Below are positions 21,506 to 26,565 of a DNA stretch of 26,565 nucleotides, in pieces (within the stretch, counting starts at the first letter, position 1; each line of letters opens with the position of its first letter). The notes under the pieces are model-generated. The model worked only from the letters and a program-made list of their open reading frames with translations, was not told the origin of the DNA and searched no databases. This DNA is from JBHEKP01 sp041859375 (lineage in GTDB: Bacteria; Hydrogenedentota; Hydrogenedentia; Hydrogenedentales; CAITNO01). The position numbers and the translations under genes were made by a program. The DNA is taken from assembly GCA_041859375.1 (NCBI GenBank), contig JBHEKP010000076.1:1-26565 (forward strand), written 5' to 3'.

Positions 21506-22732
21506 TCAGGCGTTGCGCGACCAGCGGTCGATTTCCACGCCGTCCTCGTCCGTGGCGACGCACTCGATCCGGTTCCTGCCCGCGGTGACCGTCCAGAAGT
21601 GGGCGGTCTCCGAGGCCTTTTCCAGGTACCAGCGGTTGCCCTCGTTGACCTCGCGGGGGTCGCGGCCGAAGCAGCCGTCGCCGAGGTAGACGATGCCCTC
21701 CGGATTCTCCTCGCTGGCGATGAGGGGCTTGGTGCGCTTGAAGAGGTGGTCATGGTTCTCGAAGGCCACCCGGACGCCGTGCTTCTCAAAGAGCGGCTGC
21801 CACAGTTCGCGCTCCTGCACCGACACGCCCCCGGAGAATTCGCGGTGGGCCGGATATAAGGGCACATGGTAGACGGGGCAGACAAAGGGGACGCCCTTGA
21901 ATGCCTCAAGGTTTTGCCGCAGCCAGTCCACCTGATCCGGCACGGGCACGATATGGCCGGAGTCGAGGCAGATGAACGCCAGGTTGGGGCCGAAGGCGCG
22001 GCTGAAGAAACTCTTCCCGCCCTGGGGGTAGAAGCCGTAATAGAAGGGGGCGCGTTTTTCGGGGGCCTCGGTTTCCGGCACGTCCTTGTTCACCTCGTGG
22101 TTGCCGATGGCGAGGACCATGGGCACGAGCCGCCCGTCTTTTCCGGTCAGGTTGTCCATCATCATGTTGAGCCAGTTGTCCACGGTGCGGACCTCGGCCA
22201 GCCGTCCGTTTTCGTAGTGGATGTCGCCGCCCACCACGCAGAAGAGGGGGTCGCTTTTCGCGGCGTGGGTGGTCAGTTTGCGCATGCGCGGCCCCGCGCC
22301 CATGTCGCCGCCGATGACGAAGGTGATGTCGCGCCCGTCGTCGGGCACGGTGTCGAAAAAGTACTCCGGCGACGCCTTTCCGTCCTCCAGCTCGAAGGCG
22401 AAGTGATAGCGGGCGCCGGGCTGGAGGCCGGTCAGCTCCACGGTGTTGACGGCGCGGCCGTCGGCCAGGCCCTCGATGCGGGTGGTGACGCCCTCGGCGC
22501 TCTGCTTGTAGGACTTCGCCCGGCCCTTGCGGCGCTTGGTGTCGTACCACACCCGCGCCTTTGCGGGCGCGGCGGCGGTGTGGTAGTTCACGGTCATGGT
22601 GGTGCGGGGGTCGTTCTGCCAGGTGAGGTAGGGGCGCGACAGGACGGCGGCCTCCGCGGCGGGCATGCGCATGGCCGCGAGTCCGGCGGCGGTCATGAGG
22701 GTGGCTGATTGCAGGAATTCACGTCTGTTCAA
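21506..22732 (-). CDS. Tat-exported metallophosphatase (purple acid phosphatase-like)
   Basis: This 408-residue protein starts at a TTG (22732) giving MNRREFLQSATLMTAAGLAAM, a Tat signal with a twin-arginine motif. AGGAG lies 7 nt upstream, whereas no ATG or GTG start gives this signal. An FN3-like N-terminal domain (about residues 30-125: YLTWQNDPRTTMTVNYHT, LTGLQPGARYHFAFEL) precedes a calcineurin-like phosphoesterase domain, as in bacterial purple acid phosphatases. Metal-ligand motifs are IGGDMGAG, VVGGDIHYENG, AIGNHEVN, VYHVPLY and FENHDHLFKR (GHxH-like). The typical product is a periplasmic phosphomonoesterase or diesterase releasing phosphate. A sigma-70-like promoter lies at 22775-22803 and a terminator follows. 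It is probably a single-gene transcript. Confidence 0.9.
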   Translation of the reverse strand: MNRREFLQSATLMTAAGLAAMRMPAAEAAVLSRPYLTWQNDPRTTMTVNYHTAAAPAKARVWYDTKRRKGRAKSYKQSAEGVTTRIEGLADGRAVNTVELTGLQPGARYHFAFELEDGKASPEYFFDTVPDDGRDITFVIGGDMGAGPRMRKLTTHAAKSDPLFCVVGGDIHYENGRLAEVRTVDNWLNMMMDNLTGKDGRLVPMVLAIGNHEVNKDVPETEAPEKRAPFYYGFYPQGGKSFFSRAFGPNLAFICLDSGHIVPVPDQVDWLRQNLEAFKGVPFVCPVYHVPLYPAHREFSGGVSVQERELWQPLFEKHGVRVAFENHDHLFKRTKPLIASEENPEGIVYLGDGCFGRDPREVNEGNRWYLEKASETAHFWTVTAGRNRIECVATDEDGVEIDRWSRNA

Positions 22733-22774
22733 AACAAATCTCCTCCATTGGGGTTCGCAAAAACACAAAGGGAC

Positions 22775-22803
22775 AGACTAGCGGAATTGCGGGGCTGTTT
22801 CAA
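22775..22803 (-). promoter_or_regulatory. Putative sigma-70 promoter of the metallophosphatase gene
   Basis: On the minus strand, TTGAAA (22803-22798, 5 of 6) and TAGTCT (22780-22775, 3 of 6) are 17 nt apart. The predicted start near 22768 leaves a leader of about 36 nt. The element is within the gap after the TauE/SafE stop codon. Confidence 0.5.
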
Positions 22804-22820
22804 CCCCGGTCCGGGGCGGG

Positions 22821-23612
22821 TCAGAGCAGTTCCCGGGCCATTTGCGCGGCGATGAGCAGCAGCAACGCGCCCATGAGCGCGCGCCTGCGGGGCAGGGTGA
22901 GGATGCGGTTGGCCCGCTCGCCCGCGCGCATGCCCGCAAGGGTGCCCAGCAGCACCAGGGGCACCGGCGGCAGCCACACCTGGCCGATGGTCCACGGGGA
23001 GGGGTATTCCGGGGGGGCGGTGAGGTGGGCGAGGGTGCCCGCCGCGCTGGTGGCGATCATGACCATGTTGGACAGGAGCACGGCGTGCCCGTTGGTGGTG
23101 ACGCCCGCGATGAGGCTGAGCGGCACGAGCACCAGCCCGCCGCCCGTGCCCGTGGCGCCGGATGCCGCGCCCGCGCCCAGCCCCACCAGCACGGACAGGC
23201 CCGGCCTCCGCCGCACTTCGTGGGGGCGCGGCGCGTTTTTGAGCAGGAAGGTCTGCACGGCAAGCCAGAGGAGCAGGGCGAGGAAGCCCCCCACAACGAG
23301 GCGTTCGGGCAGGCGCGCGGTGAGCCACGCGGCCGTGAACGCGCCCAGCACGGAGCCGGCGGCCATCCATGCGGCGACGGACCACGGGGGGCCGCCGCCG
23401 CCGCGCCTGCCGCGCCGCACGGCAACGGCGGCGACAAAGCCGATGATGAAGAGGCTGGTGCCCTTGGCGGTGTGGGCGTCCATGGCGGGGACAAAGCCCA
23501 TGAAGGCGGGCACCATGAGCACGCCGCCGCCGATGCCCACGGCGGTGATCACCACGCCCACGCCGCAGCCGAGCAGCAGCAGTCCCGAGACGGCAAGAAG
23601 CGCGGTCAGCAT
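22821..23612 (-). CDS. TauE/SafE-family sulfite/anion permease
   Basis: This 263-residue inner-membrane protein of the TauE/SafE (sulfite exporter) family has about eight hydrophobic helices in two halves. Each half has a glycine-rich signature: VGIGGGVLMVPAF in the first and GATGTGGGLVLVPLSLIAG in the second. Conserved phrases such as AHTAKGTSLFIIGFVAAVA and GTLAGMRAGERANRIL also fit. Members export sulfite, sulfoacetate or other organosulfur anions, or take up anions, so the substrate cannot be named. ATG 23612 is chosen because the first helix begins there; upstream in-frame codons add only a basic tail. The gene lies about 100 nt after the FG-GAP gene on the same strand. No sulfur-metabolism gene is near. 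Confidence 0.9.
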   Translation of the reverse strand: MLTALLAVSGLLLLGCGVGVVITAVGIGGGVLMVPAFMGFVPAMDAHTAKGTSLFIIGFVAAVAVRRGRRGGGGPPWSVAAWMAAGSVLGAFTAAWLTARLPERLVVGGFLALLLWLAVQTFLLKNAPRPHEVRRRPGLSVLVGLGAGAASGATGTGGGLVLVPLSLIAGVTTNGHAVLLSNMVMIATSAAGTLAHLTAPPEYPSPWTIGQVWLPPVPLVLLGTLAGMRAGERANRILTLPRRRALMGALLLLIAAQMARELL

Positions 23613-23713
23613 GGGGTTTCCCCGCCGCCGGGGTCTTCCGGCCCTGATTCCCGTGCCGTCCAAAGGATGATTGCAGCGTGCCGCTCATGTTGCCCCAAAC
23701 CGCCTGTTGACGC

Positions 23714-25078
23714 CTAAAACACGATCACGTCCACCCGCCTCGCGTTGGGCCCGCCGGGGTGGTAGAGCACGATGTCGCGGGCGGGGTTGCCGTCCAGGTC
23801 CACGTCCTCGGCGTTGCCGAAGCTGGGCAGGCTCAGTTTCACCCAGGGGTCGGAGGCGAGGAACTTGTCCTTTGAACCGGTGCGCACGACCAGTGTGTCG
23901 TCCTCCCGGCCGTAGGCCACGTCGAGCCGCCCGTCGCCGCTGAAGTCGCCGAAGGTGTAGGCCACGCGCTCGCGCCCCTCCGGCGCGTCCATGGTCAGGT
24001 TGGTGGAAAAGGTGGGCTTCGCGTCGAATCCCGCGCCGTTGTAAAGGTACACCTCGGCGTGGATGGCCAGCTTGCCGCGCACGAAGAAGTTGATGAAGTT
24101 GGACACGCCGAAGGGGATGCTGATGAGCACCACGTCCTTCTTTTTGTCGCCGTCCACGTCGAGGAGGAGCGGGCTGGACACGGCCCCCTTGGTGGTGAAG
24201 GCGGCGGAGGGCGCGCCGGGGTATTTGAAGGGCTCTTTGGCAAGGTAGATTTGCGTCTGGGCCACCATGTTCACGGTGCCCCTCATCTGGGTGACCACCA
24301 GGTCGGGCAGGCCGCCGCCGGTGATGTCGTCCATCCGCGCCGAGGCCTCCCATTTCTCCTCCAGGTTCACGGGAATGCGGAAGCGCTCCTGTTTCGCCCA
24401 GCCGGGGCCGTGGGCGAAGTCGGCGAATTCGTCGCTGAGGAAGGCGACGCCCTTCACGGGCTCACCCGGCGGGGTGAACAGGTGCACCGCGGGCAGCCGG
24501 TGGACAATATAGGTGTTTTCGCCGCGCCGCATCTCGCTGATCACGTCGCAGGACAGGCCGGCGACAAGGCCGTCCATGCGCCGGACCTCGTAGCCCGCCG
24601 GGGTGGGGATGAACCACACGTCCCTGCCGTCGCCCAGCAGGTCCCGGGCGCAGTGCCTCAGAAAGGAGGGCTCCTTGGTGTGGCTGGGCAGGAGGGAGGG
24701 GAAGCGGGGCGCGCCGGTTTGCTCGAATCCCGCGCCGGTGAAGCGGTGCACCTGCGCGCCGCCCGCGTCCAGCAGCACCACCTCGCGCGGGGCCGCGCCG
24801 TCCACCTCCGCCAGCATGGCCGCGCCCGTGGCGGGCTCCAGCGGCAGGGTGACGGAGGGGCTGCCGGGGTAGCCGCCGTCCGCCCCGCTCAGGAAGAGGG
24901 CCAGCTCCCGCCTCAGGGGGTAGCTCTGCTCGTCGCTGGTCATGAGCAGGATGTCCGCGCGGCCGTCGCCGTTCATGTCCGAGGTTTCCACGTCCCAGAC
25001 CTTCAACGGGGTGTTCAGCACCCAGGTGTGGGGTGTTTGCGCGACAATGCACAGTGCTGCGATGAGGGGGCTCAGCAT
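23714..25078 (-). CDS. Secreted FG-GAP/VCBS repeat protein
   Basis: This 454-residue exported protein has an N-terminal hydrophobic signal (MLSPLIAALCIVAQ) and about seven repeats of the FG-GAP/VCBS type, which form a beta-propeller and often bind calcium in Asp-rich loops. Repeat loops seen are DMNGDGRADILL, DGAAPREVVLL, DLLGDGRDVWFI, DDITGGGLPDLVV, DVDGDKKKDVVLI, DFSGDGRLDVAYG and DVDLDGNPARDIVLY. Not all keep every calcium ligand. Such proteins are common surface or secreted proteins in Hydrogenedentes, Planctomycetes and related groups, with roles in adhesion or binding that are mostly unknown. ATG 25078 follows AGGAG at 8 nt, and a TATAGT box lies about 25 nt upstream. No catalytic domain is seen. 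Confidence 0.85.
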   Translation of the reverse strand: MLSPLIAALCIVAQTPHTWVLNTPLKVWDVETSDMNGDGRADILLMTSDEQSYPLRRELALFLSGADGGYPGSPSVTLPLEPATGAAMLAEVDGAAPREVVLLDAGGAQVHRFTGAGFEQTGAPRFPSLLPSHTKEPSFLRHCARDLLGDGRDVWFIPTPAGYEVRRMDGLVAGLSCDVISEMRRGENTYIVHRLPAVHLFTPPGEPVKGVAFLSDEFADFAHGPGWAKQERFRIPVNLEEKWEASARMDDITGGGLPDLVVTQMRGTVNMVAQTQIYLAKEPFKYPGAPSAAFTTKGAVSSPLLLDVDGDKKKDVVLISIPFGVSNFINFFVRGKLAIHAEVYLYNGAGFDAKPTFSTNLTMDAPEGRERVAYTFGDFSGDGRLDVAYGREDDTLVVRTGSKDKFLASDPWVKLSLPSFGNAEDVDLDGNPARDIVLYHPGGPNARRVDVIVF

Positions 25079-25101
25079 GGGGCGTCTCCTTTGACTGCTC
25101 T

Positions 25102-25107
25102 ACTATA
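25102..25107 (-). promoter_or_regulatory. Putative -10 box of the FG-GAP protein gene
   Basis: On the minus strand, TATAGT (5 of 6 matches) gives a start near 25095, only about 17 nt before the ATG and just ahead of the AGGAG. No clear -35 is found at 16-18 nt. Confidence 0.4.
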
Positions 25108-25419
25108 CCGCACGGGGGAAAACATTCTTCCCCACCAGACGCATCCCGGCGGGGAACATTCACCCCGAATGCCACCGGGGGATGGGGCCCTTGCGGCAGA
25201 TGGCAGGGAAAACACCGGAAACCGATGTCTTCAGGACGTCGCGCCGCTGGTGTTGTCGGGACTATGCGGAGGAAAGGCCCCGCCGCGGGGGGTGCGCGCC
25301 GAACCAAGCATTCTATTGGAGGTTTGGCAGCGGGGCATTGGGTTTTTCCGGGTGTTTGAGGGGGGAAAGGGGCGGCAAACATGGCATAAGTCATCGGTTT
25401 CCCTTATTGAAAGTTTTTC

Positions 25420-25448
25420 TTGCTTTTTGGGATGGTCTGGGGTATGAT
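25420..25448 (+). promoter_or_regulatory. Putative sigma-70 promoter of the prepilin gene
   Basis: TTGCTT (25420-25425) and TATGAT (25443-25448, 5 of 6) are separated by exactly 17 nt. The predicted start near 25455 leaves a leader of about 150 nt before ATG 25608. Confidence 0.55.
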
Positions 25449-25472
25449 TTTGGTGGATCTCGGATGATTGGA

Positions 25473-25502
25473 CGATCCAAACGCCGATGGATCGTTTGAT
25501 CG
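25473..25502 (+). repeat. Imperfect inverted repeat in the prepilin leader
   Basis: CGATCCAAACG (25473-25483) pairs with CGTTTGATCG (25493-25502) leaving one bulged base and a 9-nt loop. It would form a hairpin near the 5' end of the predicted transcript, useful as an mRNA stabiliser or an operator. Confidence 0.45.
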
Positions 25503-25607
25503 CAAAGACTGTGAGAACGGTTCGGCGTGGTGTTGAAAGTTGTGGTTTTGGCCCTGTGTGCAATGTTTGCAAACAGTTTTCTTCAACCATTAAAAGGAAT
25601 CAGAGTC

Positions 25608-26565
25608 ATGCGTAAGAAAGGTTTCACCCTGATCGAACTGCTGGTCGTGATTGCCATCATCGGCATTCTCGCGGCCATCCTGCTGCCCGCGCTGGCCCGC
25701 GCCCGTGAGGCGGCCCGCCGCTCCTCCTGCCAGAACAACCTGAAGCAGTGGGGCCTGGTCTTCAAGATGTACTCCAACGAGGCCAAGGGTAACTTCCCCC
25801 CGTTGCAGACTCTCAAAACTCTTGCAACAGGAGGTGAGGAAGATGAACCGGCCCTTGCCGCCGGCCCCGCTGTTATGTCCATCTACCCCGAATATTTGAC
25901 CGACGCCAATATTATCCTTTGCCCCTCCGACTCCGGATACGGCGAGGAAAAGCAGGAACTGACCTTTGACGGCAACAATGGAACAGGTAATGTCGGCAGT
26001 TCCAGGCTGGCTTACAAGCCTGAAAATATTGATAGCAGTTACGCCTATTTTGGATGGTGTTTGGATGACGGAAAAAAATGCTCCGACCCTTCTGCGTTTA
26101 CTATGCTTCAGCTTTTGCTTGAAGTTACAGCTTCGGTGCCGTTCCCGACACAGCTTGCGGCAGTCTTGGAATTGACTGTCAGGGATGCAATGGGTAGTGG
26201 CTTCGCTGATCCTGCAAACCTTACGCCGCTTGCGGTGGCCGCCGACAAGGATCACGATGTGACCGCTCTTGGTCTGGTGAATGCGGGCAACGGCGACGGC
26301 AACACGATCTACCGTCTCCGTGAGGGCATCGAGCGCTTTCTGATCACCGACATCAACAACCCGGCCGCGAGCAACATGGCGCAGAGCAACCTCTTCATCA
26401 TGCTTGACACCTTCGCCGCGGGTGCCGCCGCGCAGTACTTCAACCACGTCCCCGGCGGCTGCAATGTGCTGTACATGGACGGCCACGTTGAGTTCGTCAA
26501 GTACATCCCGGCCCAGATCGACGGCTTGGATGCGGTTTCGGCGGAAGCGGCGGTGCAGAAGTGCA
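25608..26565 (+). CDS. Prepilin-type (type II pseudopilin-like) protein with H-X-DG domain, partial at 3' end
   Basis: The frame stays open to the window end (319 codons seen). Residues 1-5 (MRKKG) form the short basic leader cleaved by prepilin peptidase before F6 (GFTLIELLVVIAIIG), with Glu10 as the conserved Glu5 of the mature protein. A hydrophobic helix runs to about 30, then ARAREAARRSSCQNNLKQWG. A CPSD motif lies near 105-108. The C-terminal box FNHVPGGCNVLYMDGHVEF (His280, Asp291-Gly292) matches the prepilin-associated H-X9-DG domain, but with ten residues between His and Asp here. The layout is typical of the large families in Planctomycetes, Lentisphaerae and Hydrogenedentes, which probably form surface or secretion pseudopili. 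ATG 25608 follows AAAAGGA. The central third (about 25800-26250) is less GC-rich than the two ends. Confidence 0.93.
   Translation, partial: MRKKGFTLIELLVVIAIIGILAAILLPALARAREAARRSSCQNNLKQWGLVFKMYSNEAKGNFPPLQTLKTLATGGEEDEPALAAGPAVMSIYPEYLTDANIILCPSDSGYGEEKQELTFDGNNGTGNVGSSRLAYKPENIDSSYAYFGWCLDDGKKCSDPSAFTMLQLLLEVTASVPFPTQLAAVLELTVRDAMGSGFADPANLTPLAVAADKDHDVTALGLVNAGNGDGNTIYRLREGIERFLITDINNPAASNMAQSNLFIMLDTFAAGAAAQYFNHVPGGCNVLYMDGHVEFVKYIPAQIDGLDAVSAEAAVQKC

Larger units (their letters stand above)
25079..25607. other. Intergenic region between the FG-GAP gene and the prepilin gene
   Basis: No gene is supported here. Plus-strand frames (for example 25182-25499) have no ribosome binding site or motif. 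The region holds the FG-GAP promoter on the left, and a prepilin promoter with a leader of about 150 nt on the right. From about 25385 onward the sequence is visibly less GC-rich, as expected for a promoter and leader. Confidence 0.6.

Noticed and set aside
22842..23717. A 291-codon plus-strand frame opposite the TauE/SafE gene
   Set aside because: Low-complexity shadow of a clear membrane-protein gene.
25182..25499. A 105-codon plus-strand frame before the prepilin gene
   Set aside because: No ribosome binding site or family signature. It runs through the predicted promoter.
25535..25575. Possible sigma-54 promoter (TGGCCC and TGCA) before the prepilin gene
   Set aside because: The GG-to-GC spacing is 8 nt instead of 10, so it does not meet the sigma-54 rule.

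Overview
This GC-rich window reads as a chromosomal segment of an uncultured heterotroph. The best taxonomic hint is the partial prepilin at the right end. Its N-terminus (GFTLIELLVVIAIIG...), CPSD motif and C-terminal DGHVEF box are typical of the large prepilin families of Candidatus Hydrogenedentes and of Planctomycetes, Lentisphaerae and other PVC-type bacteria. The assignment to Hydrogenedentes is an inference from family memory and was not tested. Twenty genes are supported, one of them broken and one cut by the window edge. No rRNA, tRNA, CRISPR array, transposase or integrase was seen.

Layout. 361-1635 (+): L-rhamnose isomerase, sharing a bidirectional terminator with a convergent minus-strand cluster. 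That cluster (7312 down to 1695) encodes a ribulokinase-type sugar kinase, a GT-C membrane glycosyltransferase with C-terminal TPRs, and a secreted SASA-type acetylesterase. 7682-9172 (+): an orphan B12-binding radical SAM protein. 11209-9182 (-): leuB followed after 3 nt by an EamA transporter. 11491-12447 (+): a secreted protein of unknown function. 12448 to about 13430: a sharply AT-rich island with an AbiGi-like (DUF2743) gene, bordered on the right by a broken rhuM gene. 14025-18010 (+): a secreted glycoside-hydrolase-like protein, a GntR/LacI chimeric (AraR-type) repressor, and a YceI protein with a sequestered ribosome binding site. 18111-21442 (+): a divergent GH116-like protein, dephospho-CoA kinase and a DUF1569 protein, tightly spaced. 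25078-21506 (-): an FG-GAP repeat protein, a TauE/SafE permease and a Tat-exported metallophosphatase. 25608 to the end (+): a prepilin-like protein behind a promoter and a leader of about 150 nt.

How they fit together. Several genes point to use of acetylated, deoxy- or pentose-containing polysaccharides: a secreted esterase, a secreted GH-like protein, rhamnose isomerase, ribulokinase and an AraR-type repressor. They do not form one complete pathway operon; araA, araD, rhaB and rhaD are all absent from the window. The other genes are core metabolism (leuB, coaE) or typical envelope and secreted proteins.

The most interesting region is the AT-rich island at 12.4-13.8 kb. It holds an antiphage-type gene without its known partner, a truncated rhuM with an in-frame amber codon, a candidate 10-bp direct repeat at the island edges, and a perfect 24-bp inverted repeat next to it. 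It looks like an eroded defence island. A second notable element is an 11-bp hairpin that buries the Shine-Dalgarno sequence of yceI.
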